Shown here: positions 38,900 through 47,781 of the stretch, piece by piece
How positions within the stretch are numbered: the stretch's first letter is position 1
Layout of the letters: every line of letters begins with the position of its first letter
Source: Chitinophagales bacterium
GTDB lineage: Bacteria > Bacteroidota > Bacteroidia > Chitinophagales > Saprospiraceae
Assembly: GCA_017303875.1 (NCBI GenBank)
Contig: JAFLBP010000019.1
Span: forward strand, 62,001 to 126,000
Direction of reading: 5' to 3'
Length of the DNA stretch: 64,000 nucleotides
Made by a program: the position numbers and the translations under genes
The notes under the pieces: generated by a model
Told to the model about the DNA's origin: nothing
Seen by the model: only the letters and a program-made list of their open reading frames with translations
The model's database searches: none

Positions 38900-41623
38900 T
38901 TAACGTATTGCCGCCTGCGTGGCCGCCAAGCGCGCTATCGGCACGCGGAATGGGGAGCAGCTCACGTAATCAAGTCCGGTTTTGTAGAAAAATGCAACGG
39001 AAGCCGGATCGCCGCCGTGTTCGCCACAGATACCCAACTTGATGTCGGGACGCGCCGCACGGCCTTTATTCACCGCCATTTCTACCAGCAAACCTACCCC
39101 TTTCTGATCGAGCGACTGGAAGGGATCATGTTCGTACATGCTTTTTTTAAGGTAAAATGGCAGGAATTTGCCCGCATCATCGCGCGAAAAGCCAAGGGTC
39201 ATCTGCGTAAGGTCGTTGGTGCCAAAGGAGAAAAATTCAGCCTGCGTACCTATGCTGTCGGCCACCAATGCCGCACGCGGCGTCTCAATCATGGTGCCCA
39301 CATGGAAGTGAATGCTCTCACCGCGTTCTACAAAAACGGCCTCGGCAACTTTCCGGATCACGGATGCCTGGGCATTGAACTCGCGCACCGAACCCACCAG
39401 CGGTACCATAATTTCCACCTTGGCATCAATACCGCGGTGCTTCATGTTGAGCGCGGCTTCGAGGATGGCGCGGGCCTGCATTTCCGTAATTTCCGGATAG
39501 GTAATGCCCAAACGGCAGCCGCGGTGCCCCATCATCGGGTTGAATTCATGCAGCTCTTCCACGCGCATTTTAATTTTACCCACTGACACCTTCATTTCTT
39601 TGGCCATCTGGTGCTGGTTGGCGTCGTCGTGCGGTACAAATTCGTGCAGCGGCGGGTCGAGCAGGCGAATGGTCACCGGCAAACCGTCCATTTCGCGGAA
39701 CAGGCCTTCAAAATCGGCGCGCTGAATCGGCAGCAGCTTGGCCAGCGCCTTGCGGCGGCCCTCTTCGTCATCTGCCAATATCATTTCGCGTACTAAGTGA
39801 ATGCGTTCGCCTTCAAAAAACATATGCTCGGTACGACACAGGCCAATACCCGTTGCGCCAAATTTTCTGGCCACCTGCGCGTCGGCGGGCGTGTCGGCAT
39901 TGGCGCGTACTTCCATTTTTCTGTATTTATCCGACAAGGTCATCAGATCGCCAAAATCGCCGCTGAGTTCGGCGTCCATGGTTTCGATTTTATCGTCGTA
40001 TACTTCGCCGGTTGAGCCGTTGAGCGAAATCCAGTCGCCTTCCTGCCAGGTTTTTCCGTCAATGGTCATCACGCGGCTTTTGTAGTCTACATGCACCGCG
40101 CCCGCGCCCGAAACGCAGCATTTACCCATACCGCGCGCCACAACGGCCGCGTGCGAGGTCATGCCACCCCGGGCAGTAAGGATGCCCTTGGCGGCGTGCA
40201 TGCCGCGCAGGTCTTCCGGAGAGGTTTCCACCCGCACCAAAATGACCGCGTTGCCTTTGTTGGTCCATTCTTCGGCTTCATCGGCAAAAAAGACAATCTG
40301 GCCGCTGGCTGCGCCGGGCGAAGCAGGCAGACCCCGGGCAATCACTTTCGCGTTTTTCAGGGCTTTGTGCTCGAAAACGGGGTGCAGCAGATCGTTCAGG
40401 CGGTCGGGAGCAATACGCATCAGCGCCGTTTTTTCATCAATCATACCCTGGCGCAGCATCTCCATGGCGATGCGCACCATTGCCGCACCGGTGCGTTTGC
40501 CGTTGCGGGTTTGCAACATCCAGAGTTTGCCTTCCTGAATGGTAAATTCCACATCCTGCATGTCTTTGTAGTGGTTTTCCAGGGTGGTTTCAGCATGCAG
40601 GAGCTGCTGGTACACTTCCGGCATAATTTCCTCCAAAGCAGGATAATCACGGCGGCGTTCTTCTTCCGAAATACAGGCCAATTTAGCCCAGCGGCGCGAA
40701 CCTTCAAGGGTAATCTGCTGCGGCGTACGAATACCGGCCACCACGTCTTCGCCTTGCGCATTCACCAAAAATTCGCCATTAAACAGGTCTTCGCCGGTAC
40801 CGGCATCGCGGGTGAACGCTACGCCGGTTGCGCTGCTGTCGCCGAGGTTGCCAAATACCATCGCCTGCACATTGACGGCTGTACCCCAAGACTCCGGAAT
40901 ATCGTTCAATTCGCGGTATACCTTGGCGCGGTCGTTGTTCCAGCTTTCAAATACAGCCAGCACGCTGCCCCAGAGCTGATCCCAGGGATCGGTCGGGAAA
41001 TCATGCCCGAGGCGGGCGCGGATGAGCGACTTGAAGCGCTGCACCAATTCCCGCAAATCATCGGCATCGAGATCAGTATCCAGTTTAACCCCTTTTTTCT
41101 CCTTCAACATGTCGATAATCAACTCAAAGGGATCGTGGTCTTCTTTGGAAACAGGTTTAAGCCCCATCACCACGTCGCCGTACATTTGAATAAAACGCCG
41201 GTAAGAATCCCAGGCAAAACGCGCATTACCGGTCTTTTGCGCCAGTCCCTCCACCGCTTCGTCGTTTAGTCCGAGGTTGAGGATGGTATCCATCATCCCG
41301 GGCATGGAGGCACGCGCACCCGAGCGCACGGAAAGCAGCAGCGGATCGGAGGCGTCGCCAAATTTTTTACCCATTTCCGCCTCAAGCCTTGCCACACCTT
41401 CCAGCACTTCGTCCCGAATCAGGTTCAGGACGTAGGCCCGGCCCTTTTGCGTGTATTCCGTACAAGCCTCTGTGGTAATGGTGAAGCCCGGCGGCACATG
41501 AATGCCCAGGCGGCACATCTCGGCCAGGTTGGCGCCCTTGCCACCCAGCAGGTTTTTCATCGACGCATCCCCGTCGGTACGGGTTGCGCCAAACGCGTAA
41601 ACGTATTGTGTTTGTTGTGTCAT
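38900..41623 (-). CDS. ppdK: Pyruvate, phosphate dikinase
   Basis: This 907-residue enzyme has the three PPDK parts in order: ATP-grasp domain (KNLLGGKGANLAEMCRLG near 20, SVRSGARASMPGMMDTILNLG near 90), the phospho-His domain (GGMTSHAAVVARGMGKCCV near 455) and the PEP/pyruvate barrel (GLCRTEHMFFE, GTNDLTQMTLGFSRDD, and the catalytic Cys in CGEHGGDP). It interconverts pyruvate, ATP and phosphate with PEP, AMP and PPi. The ATG at 41623 starts the family-typical N-terminus. It lies 84 bp after nifJ on the same strand, which fits a shared pyruvate pathway. Confidence 0.95.
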   Translation of the reverse strand: MTQQTQYVYAFGATRTDGDASMKNLLGGKGANLAEMCRLGIHVPPGFTITTEACTEYTQKGRAYVLNLIRDEVLEGVARLEAEMGKKFGDASDPLLLSVRSGARASMPGMMDTILNLGLNDEAVEGLAQKTGNARFAWDSYRRFIQMYGDVVMGLKPVSKEDHDPFELIIDMLKEKKGVKLDTDLDADDLRELVQRFKSLIRARLGHDFPTDPWDQLWGSVLAVFESWNNDRAKVYRELNDIPESWGTAVNVQAMVFGNLGDSSATGVAFTRDAGTGEDLFNGEFLVNAQGEDVVAGIRTPQQITLEGSRRWAKLACISEEERRRDYPALEEIMPEVYQQLLHAETTLENHYKDMQDVEFTIQEGKLWMLQTRNGKRTGAAMVRIAMEMLRQGMIDEKTALMRIAPDRLNDLLHPVFEHKALKNAKVIARGLPASPGAASGQIVFFADEAEEWTNKGNAVILVRVETSPEDLRGMHAAKGILTARGGMTSHAAVVARGMGKCCVSGAGAVHVDYKSRVMTIDGKTWQEGDWISLNGSTGEVYDDKIETMDAELSGDFGDLMTLSDKYRKMEVRANADTPADAQVARKFGATGIGLCRTEHMFFEGERIHLVREMILADDEEGRRKALAKLLPIQRADFEGLFREMDGLPVTIRLLDPPLHEFVPHDDANQHQMAKEMKVSVGKIKMRVEELHEFNPMMGHRGCRLGITYPEITEMQARAILEAALNMKHRGIDAKVEIMVPLVGSVREFNAQASVIRKVAEAVFVERGESIHFHVGTMIETPRAALVADSIGTQAEFFSFGTNDLTQMTLGFSRDDAGKFLPFYLKKSMYEHDPFQSLDQKGVGLLVEMAVNKGRAARPDIKLGICGEHGGDPASVAFFYKTGLDYVSCSPFRVPIARLAATQAAIR

Positions 41624-41707
41624 GACGAATGGTATTGTGTCATAAACGATTTCAAATTTCACAAATACCTGAAAAACAACTATTTGCGAAATCCATTAAT
41701 TTTCTTG

Positions 41708-44700
41708 TCAAAAAACCGGCTGGAAGGCGGTTGCACCGAAACCCGACATTTCCTCGTAGGTTTTCCAGCGCAAATCCACAATTTCCTGGGCCAGCACCAT
41801 GAGTTTTTCGGCCTCCTCCGGATTGGTCTGCGTCAGCACTTTATAGCGCGTTTCATTGTAGGCGTAATCGCGGAATGGCAGGTGCGGGCGCGGCGAATCC
41901 AGCACAAAAGGATTATGGTTGTTTTTGCGCAGCACCGGGTTGTAGCGGATTAAGGGCCAATAGCCGCTGGCAACCGCCATTTTCTGCTGATTGAGTCCTT
42001 TTTCCATATCAATACCGTGTGCAATGCAATGGCTGTATGCCAGAATGAGCGAAGGCCCGTTGTAGGCTTCAGCTTCGCGCAGGGCCAGCAGGGTTTGCTG
42101 CGGGTTGGCGCCCATCGCAATCTGCGCCACATACACATTACCGTAGGAAATGGCCTGCATGGCAAGGTCTTTTTTACCGACGCGTTTGCCTGCCGCCGCA
42201 AATTTGGCCGAGGCGGCCGTCGGGGTTGCTTTCGACATTTGCCCGCCGGTATTGGAGTATACCTCGGTGTCGAGCACCAGTACATTGATGTTGCGGCCGC
42301 TGGCCAGAGCGTGGTCAAGCCCGCCCGAACCAATATCATAAGCCCAGCCATCGCCGCCGATCAACCATACACTGCGGTGCACCAATTGGTCGGCCACCGA
42401 AAGCAGGTGTTTGGCCTCTGTGACGTCTAAGGTTTGTAAAATACCTTTCAGGCGCTGCACGCGGCTGCGCTGCTGTGCAATTTCACTTTCCAGGGTTTGC
42501 GGCGCCTGAATCAAGGCATCAACAAAAGCGTCATCGCCGAGTTGCGGGCGCAATTTGTCCAGCAACTGATGTGCAAAAGCGAGTTGTTTATCGGCCGTCA
42601 GGCGCATACCAAGACCAAATTCGGCATTGTCCTCAAAAAGGGAGTTCGACCAGGCCGGGCCTTGCCCTTCGGCATTTTTAGTCCAGGGCGTAGTGGGCAG
42701 GTTACCGCCAAAAATGGAGGAGCAACCCGTAGCATTGGCCACTAACAGGCGATCACCGAATAATTGGGTCAGCACCTTGATGTAAGGGGTTTCGCCGCAG
42801 CCTGCGCAGGCGCCTGAAAATTCAAACAAAGGCTCTAAAAACTGCACCCCGTGAACGGTAGAGAAATTGACTTCCGGACGTTCATTTTTGGGCAAGGATT
42901 CAAAGAACTGTATGTTTTGACGTTCTGCTTCAAGGCGTTCGTCCTTGTCGCTGAGGTTAATGGCGCGGCGACCGGCATCTTGCATATCAATAACCGGACA
43001 AACCTCATGGCACAGGTTGCAGCCTGTGCAATCTTCCAGATACACCTGAAGGCTGAACATGGTTTCCGGAAAACCACGGGCATTGATCGGCGCTGATTTG
43101 AAACCATCGGGGGCATCCTGTAAATGCGCGTGGTGGAAAAACTTGGATCGGATAACGCTGTGCGGGCAAACAAAACTGCAATTACCGCATTGAATACACA
43201 TATCGGCGTCCCAAACCGCGATACGGTCGGAAATATTGCGCTTTTCCCATTTGGTGGTGCCACTCGGGTAGGTGCCGTCAATGGGCAGCGCGCTGACGGG
43301 AATTTCGTCGCCCTCGCCCGCCATCATTTTCCGGGTGACATTGTGGACGAACGCGCCCGCCGCTTCCGGAATACGCAGGCCCTGAGCGGCTTTGCCTTCC
43401 GCTTTTTCCGGAATTTTTACTTCAAAAAGAAACTCCAGCGTCTGGTCAACGGCCTTGAAATTTTGTTCAATAATGGCCTTGCCTTTTTTGAAATAGGTCT
43501 TTTCAATCGCTTTTTTAATTTCTGCAATGGCGCGATCCGGTGGCAGCACATTGGAGAGGGCAAAAAAGCAGGTTTGCATAATGGTATTAATGCGGCCGGG
43601 CATTCCGGTTGCACGCGCCACTTCCGTGGCATCTATCACAAACACGCGGATTTTTTTCTCCAAAATGCTGTGCTGCACGGAAAGCGGCATTTTATCCCAA
43701 ACTTCATTCGGGCCATAAGGACTGTTGAGCAGGAAGGTAGCGCCGGGTTTGGCCCATTTCAACATTTCCTCTTTTTCAAGAAAATTGAACTGGTGGCAGG
43801 CCAAAAAATCGGCGGCAGTAATCAGGTAAGGCGCCCGAATCGGGTCTTTGCCAAAACGCAGGTGGGAAACGGTTTTGGCGCCCGATTTTTTAGAATCGTA
43901 TACGAAATAGCCCTGCGCATATAATTCGGTGTTCTCGCCAATGATCTTGATGCTGTTTTTATTGGCGCCCACGGTGCCATCGGCGCCAAGTCCGAAGAAC
44001 AGGGCCTGCGTCCAGCCCGCTTCATCGAGGGTAAACAGCGGATTAAGCTCAAGACTGGTAAAAGTCACGTCGTCGTTGATCCCGATGGTAAAGTGATTTT
44101 TGGGCGCATCTTTTTTCAATTCATCAAAAATCGCTTTTACCATTGCCGGCGTAAACTCCTTCGACGACAAGCCGTAGCGGCCGCCCACGATGCGCGGCAA
44201 TACGTTCAACGTGCCTTTGGAAAAGGCTTCAGCGAAGGTCACCAGCACATCCTGATACAGCGGTTCGCCCGAAGCGCCGGCTTCTTTGGTGCGGTCGAGC
44301 ACCGCAATTTTCTGAACGGTTTTGGGGAATGCGGCGATAAAATCTTCTTCCGGGAATGGCCGGAAAAGGCTGACTTTCACCACGCCGACTTTTTCGCCGA
44401 ATTGCTGCAAAAAATGCGCGGTTTCTGTTGCCGTTTCGCTACCCGAACCCATTATCACGATCACCCGCTCGGCATCCGGCGCACCAAAATAACTTATCGG
44501 CGCGTAACTGCGTCCGGTCAAGGCCTGAAATTTAGCCATTTCCTCCTTCAAAATACCCGGCACGGCCGTGTAAAAAGGATTCACTGTTTCGCGGCCCTGA
44601 AAATACACATCCGGGTTTTGCGCAGTACCGCGAATAAAGGGCTGATCGGGATTCAGCGCTCTTTTGCGGTGCTGAAACACGTATTCATCGTCAATCATTG

Positions 44701-45289
44701 CCCGGATTTCGGCGTCGGAGAGCAGGGTGATTTTATTCAGTTCATGTGAGGTGCGGAAGCCGTCGAAAAAGTGCACAAACGGAATCCTGGCCCGCAGGGT
44801 GGTCGCCTGTGCAATCAAGGCCATGTCGTGCGCTTCCTGCACGCCCGCCGCTGCCAGCATGGCAAAGCCGGTGGTACGCGCTGCCATTACATCCTGGTGG
44901 TCGCCGAAGATAGATAAACCTTGCGCCGAAAGCGCCCGCGCAGCTACGTGGAAAACGGTGGAAGTAAGCTCGCCGGCAATTTTGTACATATTGGGCAACA
45001 TGAGCATCAGCCCCTGCGAAGCGGTGAACGTGGTGGTCAGCGCCCCGGTCTGCAAAGCGCCGTGCACGGTGCCGGCCGCACCGCCTTCGCTTTGCATCTC
45101 AATCACTTCCGGGATGTTCTCCCAGATGTTTTTATACCCTTTTGCGGCCCATTCATCGGCCAATTCCGCCATCGTAGAGGAAGGCGTAATGGGATAAATG
45201 GCGCACACTTCATTGACGCGATAGGCCACATAGACTGCCGCTTCGTTGCCGTCGAGGGTTACGACGTTATGTTTTTTTCCTGATTTCAT
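41708..45289 (-). CDS. nifJ: Pyruvate:ferredoxin (flavodoxin) oxidoreductase
   Basis: This 1193-residue single-chain enzyme has all PFOR domains: the pyruvate-binding N-terminus (YPITPSSTMAE near 29), the middle CoA-binding part, a two-cluster ferredoxin domain (CIQCGNCSFVCPHS near 700 and CTGCNLCHEVCPV near 757), and the TPP domain (CAGCGETPYIK, GGDGWAYDIGSGGLDH, and YSNTGGQMSKATP). It oxidises pyruvate to acetyl-CoA and CO2 and reduces ferredoxin, or runs in reverse. The ATG at 45289 lies 11 nt after the GltD-like gene, so these two form an operon. Confidence 0.96.
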   Translation of the reverse strand: MKSGKKHNVVTLDGNEAAVYVAYRVNEVCAIYPITPSSTMAELADEWAAKGYKNIWENIPEVIEMQSEGGAAGTVHGALQTGALTTTFTASQGLMLMLPNMYKIAGELTSTVFHVAARALSAQGLSIFGDHQDVMAARTTGFAMLAAAGVQEAHDMALIAQATTLRARIPFVHFFDGFRTSHELNKITLLSDAEIRAMIDDEYVFQHRKRALNPDQPFIRGTAQNPDVYFQGRETVNPFYTAVPGILKEEMAKFQALTGRSYAPISYFGAPDAERVIVIMGSGSETATETAHFLQQFGEKVGVVKVSLFRPFPEEDFIAAFPKTVQKIAVLDRTKEAGASGEPLYQDVLVTFAEAFSKGTLNVLPRIVGGRYGLSSKEFTPAMVKAIFDELKKDAPKNHFTIGINDDVTFTSLELNPLFTLDEAGWTQALFFGLGADGTVGANKNSIKIIGENTELYAQGYFVYDSKKSGAKTVSHLRFGKDPIRAPYLITAADFLACHQFNFLEKEEMLKWAKPGATFLLNSPYGPNEVWDKMPLSVQHSILEKKIRVFVIDATEVARATGMPGRINTIMQTCFFALSNVLPPDRAIAEIKKAIEKTYFKKGKAIIEQNFKAVDQTLEFLFEVKIPEKAEGKAAQGLRIPEAAGAFVHNVTRKMMAGEGDEIPVSALPIDGTYPSGTTKWEKRNISDRIAVWDADMCIQCGNCSFVCPHSVIRSKFFHHAHLQDAPDGFKSAPINARGFPETMFSLQVYLEDCTGCNLCHEVCPVIDMQDAGRRAINLSDKDERLEAERQNIQFFESLPKNERPEVNFSTVHGVQFLEPLFEFSGACAGCGETPYIKVLTQLFGDRLLVANATGCSSIFGGNLPTTPWTKNAEGQGPAWSNSLFEDNAEFGLGMRLTADKQLAFAHQLLDKLRPQLGDDAFVDALIQAPQTLESEIAQQRSRVQRLKGILQTLDVTEAKHLLSVADQLVHRSVWLIGGDGWAYDIGSGGLDHALASGRNINVLVLDTEVYSNTGGQMSKATPTAASAKFAAAGKRVGKKDLAMQAISYGNVYVAQIAMGANPQQTLLALREAEAYNGPSLILAYSHCIAHGIDMEKGLNQQKMAVASGYWPLIRYNPVLRKNNHNPFVLDSPRPHLPFRDYAYNETRYKVLTQTNPEEAEKLMVLAQEIVDLRWKTYEEMSGFGATAFQPVF

Positions 45290-45300
45290 GACAAGGTTTG

Positions 45301-46926
45301 TTACTCGTGAACCATATCGATTGCATGACAGGGGCATTGCTCAAAACAGACGCCGCAACCTGTGCAAAGCGCGTAATTGAACTCATAGCGATTGCCTTTG
45401 CCCAGCTTGATGACAGCGCCTTCCGGGCAAGCGCCGAAGCAGCCGTCGCATTCAAAGCAATTGCCGCAGGACAAGCAGCGCTGCGCCTCATAACGGGCTT
45501 CACTTTCCGTCAGGCCCCCAACGATTTCATCAAAACTGCCGGCAGCCTGCTCAGGCGCCAGGTGCGCCTGCTCGCGCAGGGGCGCCAGCGTGCGGAACCA
45601 GACCTGCAATTGCTCGATGCGTACCACCGGATTGTTGGGTTGTTTCCGGAAAAAACCGCCATGCAGCCAGGCGTCGATATTACGGACTGCTTTTTTGCCG
45701 TGTCCGGTAGCAATGGTGACGCTGCGTTCGCTGGGCACCATGTCGCCTCCGGCGAAAATGCCGGCATGGCCGGTCATCATATGCTCATCTACCACCACCG
45801 TCCCATCGGGTTGAAACGCTATACCCGGAATGCCTTGTAAAAAGTCGGTTTCGGTGTCCTGACCAAGGGCGAGAATCAATGAGTCAGCCTCCAGGGTTTC
45901 AAACTGGCCGGTTGGCACGGGTTTACCGTCAAGGATATCCATCCGTTCAACGGTAATGCTGGTTTCGTCGAGGTTTTTAATGGTGCGGAGCCAATGGATT
46001 TTAACACCTTCGCTCAGGGCTTCATCGGCTTCAAAATCGTGGGCGGGCATGTGTTCGCGGTCGCGGCGGTAAATAATGAGTGCTTCTTCGGCGCCGAGGC
46101 GTTTGGCCACGCGGGCTGCGTCCATGGCCGTGTTGCCGCCACCATAAATGGCCACACGGCGGCCGATTTGGGGTTTGTCGCCCATTTCCACCGCTTTCAG
46201 GAAGCTGACTGCATCCAGAATTTTACCGGCTTCACGCGCCGGGATGTCCGTTTTTTTAGCAATATGTGCGCCGATAGCGATAAAAACAGCATCAAAACCG
46301 CCTTTTTCTTTTTCAGCTAAAATATCATTAACCTTGTAATTCAGGCGAATGGTAGCGCCCATGTTTTCAATGCGCTGCACCTCCGCCTGCAAAATATTGC
46401 GGGGAAGCCGATATGCAGGAATACCAAAATGCATCATGCCGCCAGCAACTGGGCCTGCTTCGTAAATACTCACTGTATGTCCCAGCCGAGTGAGGTGATA
46501 GGCAGCGGACAGGCCGCTCGGGCCTGCACCAACAATGAGGATACGTTTGCCGGATTGATAGGACGGCTTGGGGAATTGCCAGCCTTCTTCGATCGCCCGA
46601 TCGCCCAGAAAACGCTCTACCGCATGGATACTCACGGTGGTATCCAGCGCATTTCTGTTACAGGCATTTTCGCAGGGATGGTAACAAACGCGCCCGTGGA
46701 TGGCGGGCATTGGGTTTTCTTCCGTTAATTGCTCCCAGGCGGCACGGTATTCGCCCGCCTGCGCGAGCGCGAGCCAGGCCTGAATATTTTCGCCTGCCGG
46801 GCAGCCCTGATTGCAGGGCGGGAGGAAATCAACATACTCCGGTCGCCAGGTGCGAACAGAACCCGTGCCTATACTATGACTGTGCAGGTCGGGTTTCCGG
46901 GTCAGATCAGTGTGTGAAAAAGCCAT
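45301..46926 (-). CDS. GltD-like NAD(P)-dependent Fe-S flavoprotein with C-terminal ferredoxin domain
   Basis: This 541-residue protein has an N-terminal cysteine-rich helical domain (CNQGCPAGENI near 38, CYHPCENACNRNAL near 80), an FAD site (ILIVGAGPSGLSAAYHL near 130), an NAD(P) site (VAIYGGGNTAMDAARVAKRLGA near 255) and a C-terminal two-cluster domain (CLSCGNCFECDGCFGACPEG and CTGCGVCFEQCPCHAI). This is the glutamate synthase small-subunit architecture with extra ferredoxin clusters and no large subunit nearby. Directly before nifJ, it probably passes electrons between NAD(P)H and the ferredoxin used by PFOR. Glutamate synthesis is less likely. Confidence 0.85.
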   Translation of the reverse strand: MAFSHTDLTRKPDLHSHSIGTGSVRTWRPEYVDFLPPCNQGCPAGENIQAWLALAQAGEYRAAWEQLTEENPMPAIHGRVCYHPCENACNRNALDTTVSIHAVERFLGDRAIEEGWQFPKPSYQSGKRILIVGAGPSGLSAAYHLTRLGHTVSIYEAGPVAGGMMHFGIPAYRLPRNILQAEVQRIENMGATIRLNYKVNDILAEKEKGGFDAVFIAIGAHIAKKTDIPAREAGKILDAVSFLKAVEMGDKPQIGRRVAIYGGGNTAMDAARVAKRLGAEEALIIYRRDREHMPAHDFEADEALSEGVKIHWLRTIKNLDETSITVERMDILDGKPVPTGQFETLEADSLILALGQDTETDFLQGIPGIAFQPDGTVVVDEHMMTGHAGIFAGGDMVPSERSVTIATGHGKKAVRNIDAWLHGGFFRKQPNNPVVRIEQLQVWFRTLAPLREQAHLAPEQAAGSFDEIVGGLTESEARYEAQRCLSCGNCFECDGCFGACPEGAVIKLGKGNRYEFNYALCTGCGVCFEQCPCHAIDMVHE

Positions 46927-47176
46927 GGAATGCTATTGATGTTCAATGAGTCGGCAAGTTCCGACCATTGGCAGCCCGGAAGAATGATGGTGGCCATCTT
47001 GCAAAGCAATATGCATCAGAACAACGGTGATCTGCATCAGGTGAGGGCAATAGCAGATCAGAAATTCGTAGTACCCTATTTATAACGGTATAGTTTGTCC
47101 GCAATATAACCTCGTTATTATTGTAATAAATTCGACCTTTGCCTACTTGCTTAACTAAGTTCAAGAACAACACAAC
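46927..47176. other. Divergent intergenic region between the GltD-like gene and dinB
   Basis: About 250 bp with no gene. On the plus strand GACCTTTG at 47134-47141 could be a weak -7 box for dinB, and TTATTATTGTAATAA at 47115-47129 is a small AT dyad just before it. I see no convincing promoter for the nifJ operon. Confidence 0.4.
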
Positions 47177-47695
47177 ATGAAAAAAACGCAAATCACCCCC
47201 ACCCCAAAATATTTCGACCGCTACATCAACCTGTATGACGACCTCGAACTGGACGAAGCTTTCCAACAAAGTCTGGACGAATTTAATACCTTCGACTGGG
47301 AAAAATGCCGGCAAATCGGCCTCCAGGTATACGCCCCGGGCAAATGGACCATACCCGACGTGTTGCAACACCTGCTCGATTGGGAACGCATTATGACCTA
47401 TCGGGCACTCGGGTTTGCCCGGGAAATTATCGTTAAAGCACCCGGCCACGACGAAGATCAGATGGCGCTGAATGCCGGTGCGTCCCGACGTTCATTAGAG
47501 GACCTGATGCAGGAAACCATTATCCTGCGCCAGTCTACAAGACATTTTTTCAATACCCTGACGGAGGAACAACTCCTTAAGCCGGGTATCTGCTGGGAGG
47601 CTCAAATGTCGCCGCTGGCACTTGGTTTTACTATCGTCGGGCACCAGCGCCACCATTTTAAGGTAATTCAGGAGCGTTATTTCCCGATTTTGTAG
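47177..47695 (+). CDS. DinB-family protein
   Basis: This 172-residue four-helix protein has the DinB-like metal ligands: His in DVLQHLLDWE near 64, and His pair in VGHQRHHFKVIQERY near the C-terminus. The YYDDLELDEAF-like start and PGKWTIPDVL are common in the Bacteroidota branch. Members are metal-dependent thiol-transfer or unknown enzymes; the role here is unknown. It stands alone and converges on the subtilase gene. Confidence 0.85.
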   Translation: MKKTQITPTPKYFDRYINLYDDLELDEAFQQSLDEFNTFDWEKCRQIGLQVYAPGKWTIPDVLQHLLDWERIMTYRALGFAREIIVKAPGHDEDQMALNAGASRRSLEDLMQETIILRQSTRHFFNTLTEEQLLKPGICWEAQMSPLALGFTIVGHQRHHFKVIQERYFPIL

Positions 47696-47781
47696 TCTTT
47701 CAGACTGGAATATTCGGCTTAAAAAGTGAACGGCAGTTGAACCGGTTGATGAACTCCCGGACAAGTGTTTAGGCCAACACC

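Noticed and set aside
40091..41269. 392-codon plus-strand open frame
   Set aside because: Antisense to ppdK, His/Arg/Phe-rich, with no domain.
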